The translations under genes were made by a program, and so were the position numbers. Below, piece by piece: positions 1 to 7,188 of a stretch of DNA of 12,354 nt. The notes beneath the pieces were generated by a model. The model was not told where the DNA came from and ran no database searches. It saw only the letters and a program-made list of their open reading frames with translations. This DNA is from Bacteroidales bacterium UBA3388. GTDB taxonomy: Bacteria; Bacteroidota; Bacteroidia; Bacteroidales; P3. Position 1 is the first letter of the stretch. Each line of letters opens with the position of its first letter. Location of the stretch: assembly GCA_002358855.1 (NCBI GenBank), contig DEPQ01000021.1, positions 27,274 to 39,627 on the forward strand, read 5' to 3'.

Positions 1-1838
1 AATTCCACAGCGTCTGTATATTCAGGGTCGATGTTTGGATTACCAAAACGAATGTGCTCAGGGTTTGATAAATCTACATTCGGCATCATTGTCCACATAT
101 TAGGACGATTGATTCTTCTTGAATAAGAAAGTTGAGCCGATTGCATATCTGTTATTTGGTAAGAAAGGTGAACGGTAGGGAAAGGAGAGGTGTATTGTTT
201 GTTGATAGAGTCGTTTTCTTTACCTAACATTTCTTTTCTTCCGTTTAAACTTGTGATTTCTCCTCTTAATCCGATTTGACCACTTAATTTTCCGTAAGAG
301 TATCCAACTGTTGCATAAACTGCATTTATGTATTCAGTATTATAAAACTCATAACTCATATCGTCATTTCTTACATCGCTGCCATTTAGGTAGTAATCGT
401 AAATAGAATAGCGATTAGAATAATTTAGATTGTAACCAACTTCCATTTTTAATGTTTTAGAAAAAGGGTGAGAGTAGTTAATGTTTACCACAGCTCTTTT
501 GTCATTTGATTCTGATACGTCTCTTTTTTCATAATTTGGCATAGTTGGGTTCCAATAATCTAATATTTGAGAACTTTCTCTATAATGTTTTCCAATATTC
601 CAATTAGCGTCAATCATCAATTCTTGTTCTGGATTGTCAAATTGTTTTTGAAAGTTTAAAGAAAATGTATTGAAATTTCCATTGCTATTACCAGATGTAA
701 TTTGATCTAAACTACGAGCAGAATATAATGAAGAGTCTATACCATATCGTTGATCTAAAAGATTTTCATTAGCAATTATGGCATCATCGGTAGGGTGTCC
801 GTGTACTCTTCCGTTGTAAGAAAGTGTTAAAGAAGTCTTGTCGTTAATGTACCAATCGAATCCAATCTTTCCTCCACCACTTAAATTTGTAGAATTACCT
901 GTTTGTTGGCTTCTCATCCAAGCATCGTATCCGTCTCTTGCTTGATTGAAAAGAAGTTTCATATTATCGCTTCTTCTTCCTCTTTCATTGAAACGTCCGT
1001 CCACAGAAGCAGAGAATCCCCATTTCTTTGTAGAATAACTAATCCCTGCACTACCATTTGTTCTTGGGAAGAATTTTTCAATAGCACTTCCCCCAGTTAA
1101 GTTAATGTTTCCACTCAATCCCTTATTTCCTTTTTCCTTTAACTTAATGTTGATAATACCGCTCATTCCCTCAGGATCGTATTTTGCAGAAGGGTTTGTG
1201 ATAACTTCAATGTTTGCAATAGTGGAAGCAGGTATTTGAGAAAGAACTGTTGCCAAATCATTACCCAAAAGTTCCGAAGGTTTGCCATCGATTAACACCT
1301 TTACGTTAGAATTTCCTCTTAAACTAACTGCACCATCTTCATCAACAGAAACCGAAGGCACATTTTCCAAAACATCAGACGCATCACCACCGGCAGAAAC
1401 CAAGTTTTTCTCAACATTGATTACACGCTTGTCCAATTTATACTCCATCATCTGACGCTCAGCCACGATTTCTACTCCCGAAAGAACCTCCGCATTAGTG
1501 TTCATAGCAAGAGTGCCAACATTCAAAGGCTTTCCTTTTAACTTAATGTCCTTATAAACATCTTTATAACCAATAAAACTCAAACGCAAAATAAAACTTC
1601 CGTTAGCCTTTACACCCTTTATAGTAAAATTACCCTTTTCGTCAGTTACCGTACCATCAATCAAAGTAGAATCTTTTACACTCAATAGCGTTACATTAAC
1701 AAAAGGCAAAACCTCTTCGGAACTTGCGTCAATCACATGCCCACTTACAGGCACTTTTGGAGCCGGTCCTTGTGCAGAAGCAACCAACGGCACCAAAAAA
1801 CATAGGTTTAAAAACAATAAAAAACCGATTTTTCTCAT
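1..1838 (-). CDS. TonB-dependent outer-membrane receptor, OMP_b-brl_3-like barrel (3' end missing)
   Basis: I see 612 codons from the ATG at 1838; the C-terminus lies beyond the left edge. A signal peptide occupies residues 1-22 (MRKIG, hydrophobic core, cleavage after VASA). Residues about 29-112 form a carboxypeptidase-regulatory-like beta domain (VSGHVIDASSEEVLPFVNVTL, then FIGYKD). Residues about 115-235 form the plug, with NVPSVSVDEDG, SLRGN, VLIDGKPSE and ITNPSAKYDPEGMSGIINI. The barrel starts near residue 240, and the family-typical SRRINRPN is at 573-580. Such proteins sit in the outer membrane and take up a ligand using TonB energy; the substrate cannot be told from sequence. There is no SusD-type partner beside it and the plug is not of clear SusC type, so a glycan role is not supported. 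Related full-length proteins are about 750-850 residues. It diverges from the exported-protein gene at 1965. Confidence 0.93.
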   Translation of the reverse strand, partial: MRKIGFLLFLNLCFLVPLVASAQGPAPKVPVSGHVIDASSEEVLPFVNVTLLSVKDSTLIDGTVTDEKGNFTIKGVKANGSFILRLSFIGYKDVYKDIKLKGKPLNVGTLAMNTNAEVLSGVEIVAERQMMEYKLDKRVINVEKNLVSAGGDASDVLENVPSVSVDEDGAVSLRGNSNVKVLIDGKPSELLGNDLATVLSQIPASTIANIEVITNPSAKYDPEGMSGIINIKLKEKGNKGLSGNINLTGGSAIEKFFPRTNGSAGISYSTKKWGFSASVDGRFNERGRRSDNMKLLFNQARDGYDAWMRSQQTGNSTNLSGGGKIGFDWYINDKTSLTLSYNGRVHGHPTDDAIIANENLLDQRYGIDSSLYSARSLDQITSGNSNGNFNTFSLNFQKQFDNPEQELMIDANWNIGKHYRESSQILDYWNPTMPNYEKRDVSESNDKRAVVNINYSHPFSKTLKMEVGYNLNYSNRYSIYDYYLNGSDVRNDDMSYEFYNTEYINAVYATVGYSYGKLSGQIGLRGEITSLNGRKEMLGKENDSINKQYTSPFPTVHLSYQITDMQSAQLSYSRRINRPNMWTMMPNVDLSNPEHIRFGNPNIDPEYTDAVE

Positions 1839-1867
1839 TATAGTACTATTTAAAAATTTCATAAAAA

Positions 1868-1875
1868 CGAAGATA
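1868..1875 (-). promoter_or_regulatory. weak -7 box for the receptor gene
   Basis: Read on the minus strand this is TATCTTCG, one mismatch from the Bacteroidota -7 box TAnnTTTG, 29 bases upstream of the receptor ATG. I see no convincing -33 TTTG, so this is only the best candidate in the 126-bp divergent gap. Confidence 0.3.
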
Positions 1876-1923
1876 AGACAATAAAACACACATTAAGTTT
1901 AATTCTCTAAGAAAAAAAAATTG

Positions 1924-1931
1924 TATATTTG
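1924..1931 (+). promoter_or_regulatory. -7 promoter box for the exported-protein/fic operon
   Basis: TATATTTG matches TAnnTTTG exactly. A TTTA at 1898-1901 lies 22 bases upstream as a poor -33 element. Transcription would begin a few bases after 1931, giving a leader of about 28 A-rich bases before the ATG at 1965. The box overlaps the TTG at 1929 that opens the longest reading frame, so that TTG could not be translated from this promoter. Confidence 0.65.
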
Positions 1932-1964
1932 CCGACTGAAAGAAATAAAACAAAGAAAAAAAAT

Positions 1965-3545
1965 ATGAAAAGACTGTTTTTAGCAATTATATCGCTGTTT
2001 GCGATGATCAATCTAAACGCTCAAAAAGACATAAAATGGGGAGAAAGATTTTATGATGTATTAGACGACTGTCAAGCCGCTGAAATAGTAGCCCAAGACA
2101 ATGATGGCTTTTATATGTGGTATTGTTTACAAGAATATAAAGGCGAAGGAGAGTTTGAACTCAACTATTACGTTGCACGAAGCGACAATAACCTTAACAT
2201 AAACAAAATAGTAAAAATAGAATTTCCTCACCCAACCTTCAAAATAGAACAAACATGGAGAGCAGGCGATTGTGTAGGATTTATTCTTAGCAGAACAGTA
2301 GAAGACAAACCTGTTCAAACAAAAAAAAGTAGCAGAAAAAAAGAAGAACCAGAAAAATCTGGAACAGCAAACCTTTACACTCAATTCTTCCATCTAAGAG
2401 ATATGCGACTAATGGATAAACCAGAAAAATTCAAATCATTCCGTTACTTTGCAAAAGAAGGAGAAAAACCATACCTATTTAACTTTTCAGAAAACAAAAC
2501 AAAACTTGCATTCTGTTTCTTTGAAAAAGACACAGCAGGAGCAAAAGCAGCACAAATAGAAATCTTTGATGAAAGAATGAGATTACTTTGGGAAAGAAAA
2601 CACAGACTAAACATCTCTAACCCACAATACCAAATCCACGACATAAGCGTAAACAACGAAGGAACAGAAACCCTTTTAGCAATACGCTCATACACAACAG
2701 GCAAAAAAATACAACACACCGACTCAAAACTACACTTAATTTGGCTAACACAATACGAACAAAGACAACACGATCAACAAATAGAAAAAGCATGGCCAAC
2801 AGATGTTAAATGTGCCTTTAATCTTGAAGGAGATTATCTAATAGCAGGCTACTACGGAAAAAACTCTGACAAACCAAAACTTGCACAAGGAAGTTTCGCA
2901 TACCAATACGACCAAAGAAGAGGCTATTTGAAAAACAGCAGTACAAGAGAATTTAAAGAATACGAAACAGACGAAATGGTAAAAGAAGGATTACCAAAAC
3001 CATCGGACCAAGTAGCAAAAGTAAAAGCCTTAGTGCCAATGATAGGAAGCAACCTTGTGATGATAGGAGAACAAGAATTTAAATCAACCATAATACCGCC
3101 AAAACGCCGAGATGAAAAACCAACAGGCGAAGACGCAATGTATTATCGCGATCTAATAATTACCAACATAGACAAGCACGGCACAGTAACAAGTAACGCA
3201 TACGTACCAAAAAGACAAAAAGACTTTGAAGGAAAAGAATGCTACAACTCATTCGCAATGACACGCGACCGCTACGGAGTATATATAATGTTTAACGACC
3301 ACATAAAAAACTACGACAATAACGCATTCACACCAGTAAAATGCTACAATGGCGACAAAATGCGAACACAAGTAAACTTCGTGCAAGTATTCTCAGACGG
3401 ATCGTTCCGTTGGAGTAAAGCCTTTGATACAAAACAAATGAAAATGCCATTCTTCAAAACCCTATACCTAACAACAAGAAGCAAAATACTATTCTTCTCA
3501 CGCTTCCAAGACCACAATATCTTAGGCGAATTTGAAATAAGATAA
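1965..3545 (+). CDS. exported protein of unknown function
   Basis: This encodes 526 residues from the ATG at 1965. The frame is open back to a TTG at 1929, but ATG is preferred because it directly begins a signal peptide (MKRLFLAIISLF, cleavage probably after Ala19 in LNAQ) and because the promoter box overlaps 1929. After the signal peptide I recognise no named family. The chain alternates short hydrophobic beta-like stretches with charged loops (GFYMWYCL, NLVMIGEQEF, YGVYIMFND, SKILFFSRF), which suggests a beta-propeller or other all-beta repeat fold; that is inference. A lysine/glutamate-rich linker lies at about 119-133. There is no lipobox cysteine after the signal, so the mature protein is probably periplasmic or surface-located. 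It is divergent from the receptor and 7 bp ahead of the Fic gene, probably co-transcribed with it. Third positions are rich in A and C, unlike the plus-strand genes on the right. Confidence 0.85.
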   Translation: MKRLFLAIISLFAMINLNAQKDIKWGERFYDVLDDCQAAEIVAQDNDGFYMWYCLQEYKGEGEFELNYYVARSDNNLNINKIVKIEFPHPTFKIEQTWRAGDCVGFILSRTVEDKPVQTKKSSRKKEEPEKSGTANLYTQFFHLRDMRLMDKPEKFKSFRYFAKEGEKPYLFNFSENKTKLAFCFFEKDTAGAKAAQIEIFDERMRLLWERKHRLNISNPQYQIHDISVNNEGTETLLAIRSYTTGKKIQHTDSKLHLIWLTQYEQRQHDQQIEKAWPTDVKCAFNLEGDYLIAGYYGKNSDKPKLAQGSFAYQYDQRRGYLKNSSTREFKEYETDEMVKEGLPKPSDQVAKVKALVPMIGSNLVMIGEQEFKSTIIPPKRRDEKPTGEDAMYYRDLIITNIDKHGTVTSNAYVPKRQKDFEGKECYNSFAMTRDRYGVYIMFNDHIKNYDNNAFTPVKCYNGDKMRTQVNFVQVFSDGSFRWSKAFDTKQMKMPFFKTLYLTTRSKILFFSRFQDHNILGEFEIR

Positions 3546-3552
3546 AAACAAG

Positions 3553-4551
3553 ATGAAAAATAAGAAGGGTAACGCATATCAACCACCCTTTACTATAAAT
3601 GATGAGATAAGCACTCTTACTATTAAAATAGGCGAACAAATCGGTAGATTATCAGTAGGAGTGCTTGAATATCCTACACCACAATTACGAAAACAAAATC
3701 GCATAAAAACCATACAATCATCATTGGCAATAGAAAATAACTCTTTGTCAATAGAACAAGTAACAGATATTATAGAAGGAAAACGAGTATTCGGTGCGCC
3801 AAATGAAATAAAAGAAGTAAAAAATGCAATAGATGCTTATAACCTTCTATTTGAACTCAATCCATATAACGAAAAAGACCTACTTAAAGCACATAAACTA
3901 ATGACCTCTGAATTAGTTTCAGAAAGTGGTATTTATAGAAAAGGAGGAGTAGGAGTGTTTAAAGAAGATAAATGCTTACACTTAGCACCACCAGCCGATA
4001 GAGTACCAACACTAATAAAAGAATTATTACAATGGGTTGAAACAACCACTACCCACCCTTTAATAAGTAGTTGTGTTTTTCATTATGAATTTGAATTTAT
4101 ACATCCATTTGCAGATGGTAACGGACGAATGGGGCGAATGTGGCAAACACTCTTGCTAATGCAATGGCAACCTATTTTCGCATGGCTACCAGTTGAAACA
4201 ATAGTAAAAGAACATCAACAACAATATTACCAAGCTATTGCACAAAGCGATGCAACCGCAAATAGTACCCCTTTTATAACTTTTATGTTACAATGCATAT
4301 TGAAAGCATTGCAAGAAATAGAAAAAAGTAACCAGAAAAGTAACCAGAAAAGTAACCAGAAAAGTAACCAGAAAATTCTTGCTGAAATTAGAAAAAATCC
4401 TAAAATTTCAATCAAAGAACTACAAGAAATCACAAACTTGTCAGAAAGTGGCGTAAAAAAGATAATTCGACAATTACGACAAGACAATCAAATACAAAGA
4501 ATCGGCGGAGCAAAAGGCGGATATTGGCAAGTGTTAGAACAAGAAGATTAG
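3553..4551 (+). CDS. Fic-family protein adenylyltransferase with C-terminal winged helix
   Basis: Fic enzymes transfer AMP, or another phosphate-containing group, from a nucleotide to hydroxyl side chains of target proteins. The 332 residues carry the catalytic motif HPFADGNGRMGR at 184-195, with His184 as base, Asp188 and Asn190 for metal/phosphate binding, and both arginines present. An N-terminal inhibitory motif of the form [S/T]xxxE[G/N] is seen at Ser57-Glu61-Asn62, so the enzyme should be self-inhibited (class II type). Residues about 276-326 form a winged helix-turn-helix (ISIKELQEITNLSESGVKKI), joined by a linker of four KSNQ repeats at 258-273. All catalytic residues are intact. The partner or target is unknown; it could be a toxin, a stress-response modifier or an autoregulator. 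It begins 7 bp after the exported-protein gene and ends before a terminator. A similar 18-base sequence flanks it on both sides. Confidence 0.93.
   Translation: MKNKKGNAYQPPFTINDEISTLTIKIGEQIGRLSVGVLEYPTPQLRKQNRIKTIQSSLAIENNSLSIEQVTDIIEGKRVFGAPNEIKEVKNAIDAYNLLFELNPYNEKDLLKAHKLMTSELVSESGIYRKGGVGVFKEDKCLHLAPPADRVPTLIKELLQWVETTTTHPLISSCVFHYEFEFIHPFADGNGRMGRMWQTLLLMQWQPIFAWLPVETIVKEHQQQYYQAIAQSDATANSTPFITFMLQCILKALQEIEKSNQKSNQKSNQKSNQKILAEIRKNPKISIKELQEITNLSESGVKKIIRQLRQDNQIQRIGGAKGGYWQVLEQED
4324..4371 (+). repeat. in-frame 12-bp tandem repeat in the fic gene, four copies
   Basis: The unit AAAAGTAACCAG occurs four times in a row without error and continues as AAAA. It encodes KSNQ repeats in the linker between the Fic domain and the winged helix. 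Because the unit is a multiple of three, copy-number changes would alter linker length without breaking the frame. Confidence 0.95.
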
Positions 4552-4593
4552 AATACTACGAAATCCAATTATTAAAATTCGGTTGTTTGGGAT

Positions 4594-4611
4594 AATTTGA
4601 AGTAAGATAAA
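4594..4611 (+). repeat. second copy of the 3' end of the upstream gene
   Basis: These 18 bases match 3529-3546, the last codons and stop of the exported-protein gene, at 17 of 18 positions. A weaker match (TTAGGC against TTTGGG) extends leftward with a one-base shift. The two copies bracket fic, and the second lies just before the terminator. Confidence 0.7.
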
Positions 4612-4616
4612 TAAGT

Positions 4617-4653
4617 CAAAGTCCTAAAAAATGAAAAGTTTTTTAGGGCTTTG
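4617..4653 (+). terminator. hairpin terminator after fic
   Basis: A 15-base arm (4617-4631, CAAAGTCCTAAAAAA) pairs with 4639-4653 through one G-U wobble, around a 7-base loop. T-rich sequence (TTGTTTG) follows. It ends the exported-protein/fic transcript and separates it from the AbiH gene. Confidence 0.85.
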
Positions 4654-4699
4654 TTGTTTGAAAATAAAAAGATAAATGAGAATTTGTGTATTTATTGTT

Positions 4700-4707
4700 T
4701 AACTTTG
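4700..4707 (+). promoter_or_regulatory. -7 promoter box for the AbiH gene
   Basis: TAACTTTG fits TAnnTTTG exactly, 25 bases before the ATG at 4733. The nearest TTTG (4683-4686) is only 13 bases upstream, shorter than the usual spacing of about 19, so the -33 element is unclear. Confidence 0.6.
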
Positions 4708-4732
4708 CATTAGGATTATAAAAATTAAAGAT

Positions 4733-6040
4733 ATGAATAGAATAATTATCGTAGGAAACGGATTTGATTTAGCACATGGAGTTAAAACAAGTTATAAGGA
4801 TTTTATAGAATGGTATTTTGGAAAAGTGATAGAAAGTCTTAGGAAAAGAAAAAATGAATTAACAAAAAGAAATAACTCAGAAGAAAGCCCTATCTTTATA
4901 TACGAAGATAAATTTATGAAATTTACTTATGGTGCTAGTATTGAAGGGGCAATAAAATATCTTGATAGAACAATATTTATGGCAAAAGAAGGAGAATTCT
5001 TAGATGCTTTTATGAAAAATATGACATATAATTCATATATGAACAGAACAATTTCTCCTTTGCTTGAAAGAATAATAAAAGATGTTGAAAATAAAGGTTG
5101 GGTAGATATAGAAACGGATTATTATGAATTGTTAAAAGATTATGCCTTGAATAAAAGAGGTAATGTTAAACAATTAAACGAAGAATTATCCTACATAGAA
5201 AAGAAACTTATTGAATATTTAAAAGAAGTTGAAAACGGATATTTTTCTCCTAATCCTTTGAATGACTCTAAAGCTGTAACAAATTTCCAGAGTGAAATAA
5301 GTAAAATAATATATTCCTCTTTTAATATAGATGAATTTAATTTCAAAAATAGAAAGTTTATTGAAGAATATAGAGAATATTGGAGTCGTGATGCGACAAA
5401 AGATGAATTAAGATATAAACTTTATAACTTGGGATATGAATATTTTCAAGTAGAAAGTATGCTTAATGATGTAGAAAATTTTAGACAGAAGAAAAATAAT
5501 GATTTTCCTGATGCTTGTTTATTACCTGATGATATAATATTGTTGAATTTTAATTACACATCAATAGCAGATAAATATCGTCCATATTCTTCTATTCATA
5601 TACATGGAAAGCTTGATGATGAAGGTAGTGTAATATTTGGATATGGAGATGAATTAGATAAAAAGTATAAAGAGATAGAGGAACTTAACGATAATGAATA
5701 TTTGGAGAAAATAAAATCGGTAAAATATCTTGAAAGGGATAATTATAGAAAGATGCAAGCTTTCATAGAATCTGAACCATTTCAAGTTTATGTTATGGGA
5801 CATTCTTGTGGAAATTCTGATAGAACTCTTTTAAATACAATCTTTGAACATGAAAATTGCGTATCAATAAAGCCGTTTTATTATGCTTATAAAGATAAAG
5901 AAGGTAATGACAGAGATAATTACACAGAAATCGTTAGAAATATTACAAGAAACTTTAACGACAAACAACTATTGCGAGAAAGAGTAGTAAACAAAACCTA
6001 TTGCAAACCATTGCCACAATTAGAAATTGCCTCAATTTAA
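4733..6040 (+). CDS. abiH: AbiH-family abortive infection protein
   Basis: The AbiH family is named after a lactococcal plasmid gene that blocks phage growth by abortive infection; its biochemical activity is not settled as far as I know. The 435 residues show the family pattern: VGNGFDLAHGVKTSY at 7-21, a WVDIE segment at 123-127, LNFNYTS at 271-277, HIHGKL at 289-294, FGYGD at 302-306 and GHSCGNSDRTL at 356-366, with a hydrophilic helical middle. No signal peptide or membrane segment is seen, so it is cytoplasmic. It has its own promoter box and lies alone on the plus strand, convergent with the restriction endonuclease; the two stop codons overlap. Base composition is much lower in G+C than the flanking genes and the coding strand is A/G-rich, fitting acquisition by transfer. 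The last 35 or so codons are richer in C. Its role here as a phage-defence gene is inferred from family and context. Confidence 0.88.
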   Translation: MNRIIIVGNGFDLAHGVKTSYKDFIEWYFGKVIESLRKRKNELTKRNNSEESPIFIYEDKFMKFTYGASIEGAIKYLDRTIFMAKEGEFLDAFMKNMTYNSYMNRTISPLLERIIKDVENKGWVDIETDYYELLKDYALNKRGNVKQLNEELSYIEKKLIEYLKEVENGYFSPNPLNDSKAVTNFQSEISKIIYSSFNIDEFNFKNRKFIEEYREYWSRDATKDELRYKLYNLGYEYFQVESMLNDVENFRQKKNNDFPDACLLPDDIILLNFNYTSIADKYRPYSSIHIHGKLDDEGSVIFGYGDELDKKYKEIEELNDNEYLEKIKSVKYLERDNYRKMQAFIESEPFQVYVMGHSCGNSDRTLLNTIFEHENCVSIKPFYYAYKDKEGNDRDNYTEIVRNITRNFNDKQLLRERVVNKTYCKPLPQLEIASI

Positions 6041-7188
6041 AGTGATTTTGTTCTAAATTTATCGTAATTTTCAACCATTTCGGAGAAGTATATCTTGTAT
6101 ATTAGTTTGCCTTCTTGATTTAGAAGATTAGTTTTTTCTACACAAACGCTATCAAAACCAAATTCATTTAAGTCTTGCATTGTTACGAGAGTTCTTGGAG
6201 GTTTCTTTAATATAGTTCTTAATAACCAATGCCCAAGATCTCTGTTTGGGTTAGACATTAGTCCTTTTTTATTACTTTGACATAGTTTTGCTGATAATTC
6301 TTGTCCGTTTGGTAATATTAAAGCAAAATCTCCTTCTGGAAAAAAGTCTGGGTAATGTTTGTGTATATAAATAGGTACAGGTATGTATAATTCATCTTCG
6401 TGCCTTGGTCTTCCTCCTGCATTCCATTGATTAAGTCCCGATTTTTCTTCTACGTTTTTAGTTCTAAGTGAGTATAAAGGTAAGATTACATAATCAGCGC
6501 CTTTTATTAGAATTTTGTCGTTTTTATTTAACTGACTGAAAAACCTTTTTAATAAATCTAATGGGTTTTCCAATATATCTACTTCAACGTCTTTGAATGT
6601 ATTAGGTGTTTCAAAACGTTTTAATAGTACACTTTTACTTTTATTGAAGGTGTATTCGTTTTTCTCATCATGAAATCGAATAGAAGTTTCATCGTCTTTT
6701 GTGACGTGTATATTATTTAACTCTATTTTCTCATAAGGAGTATTAAATATTCGTAACAATCCTTCTTTTCTTCCTACAATATGGTAGTGAGCTTTCTTTA
6801 CTCCGTATGTATCGTTTGCTAAATCTATTCTTTTATTTCTAAACTCTGCTATTTTTAATGCGAGTTCTTTCCTCTTTAAAGGAGATAATTGTGGTTTTAA
6901 TTTATTGAATTCTGCTATTTTTTCAATAGAAGTATCTTTATTAAGTATAAAAGTCTTTATACCAATTCCTAAATCACCTAATTGAGCGTCGTAGGCTGTA
7001 CAATCTCTTGAATTATTTGTTGCTTCAAATGATTTGCAAAAAATATTTTCTGCTAATCTATAATCTAAATATGGTGTAGTGTTATCTGAAAATAATTTAG
7101 ATAAACTTCCCATAATTGAAAGCATTTCAAAATATTCATTATTTTTATTCCAATCTTTTAAAAAATTGTTTGTACTATACTTTTGCAT
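6037..7188 (-). CDS. type II restriction endonuclease, NgoFVII-like C-terminal B3 domain
   Basis: This encodes 383 residues whose ATG (7188) lies inside the 3' end of the methyltransferase gene (31-nt overlap), the usual arrangement of a modification-restriction pair and a hint of translational coupling. The likely nuclease part is N-terminal: AYDAQLGDLGIGIKTF at 65-80, with Asp67, Asp72 and Lys78, recalls a PD-(D/E)XK core, although the expected acidic residue two before the lysine is Gly76. I see no HxK phospholipase-D motif. Residues about 256-325 (GGRPRHEDELYIPVP, PDFFP, FALILPNGQ, LGHWLL) resemble the B3-like DNA-recognition domain at the end of NgoFVII and BfiI-type enzymes. It should cut unmethylated DNA at the site protected by its partner; the site cannot be read from sequence. 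Family assignment is from remembered motifs. Confidence 0.75.
   Translation of the reverse strand: MQKYSTNNFLKDWNKNNEYFEMLSIMGSLSKLFSDNTTPYLDYRLAENIFCKSFEATNNSRDCTAYDAQLGDLGIGIKTFILNKDTSIEKIAEFNKLKPQLSPLKRKELALKIAEFRNKRIDLANDTYGVKKAHYHIVGRKEGLLRIFNTPYEKIELNNIHVTKDDETSIRFHDEKNEYTFNKSKSVLLKRFETPNTFKDVEVDILENPLDLLKRFFSQLNKNDKILIKGADYVILPLYSLRTKNVEEKSGLNQWNAGGRPRHEDELYIPVPIYIHKHYPDFFPEGDFALILPNGQELSAKLCQSNKKGLMSNPNRDLGHWLLRTILKKPPRTLVTMQDLNEFGFDSVCVEKTNLLNQEGKLIYKIYFSEMVENYDKFRTKSL

Noticed and set aside
903..1100. Plus-strand open frame of 65 codons
   Set aside because: It is antisense to the receptor barrel, which is open and family-like throughout. Similar short frames at 2127-2393, 2444-2719, 2617-2799, 3344-3586, 3454-3639, 4227-4487, 7079-7270, 9942-10151, 10613-10840, 11235-11477 and 11897-12079 are shadows of real genes.
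1..1838. SusC-type glycan importer
   Set aside because: There is no SusD-like neighbour, and the plug and barrel motifs fit the OMP_b-brl_3 group better.
1929..1964. TTG start extending the exported protein by 12 residues
   Set aside because: The extension is charged and would precede a signal peptide, and the TTG lies inside the -7 promoter box.
4617..4653. Attachment site or small RNA
   Set aside because: A long stem with a small loop and T-rich tail directly after fic is explained by a terminator.
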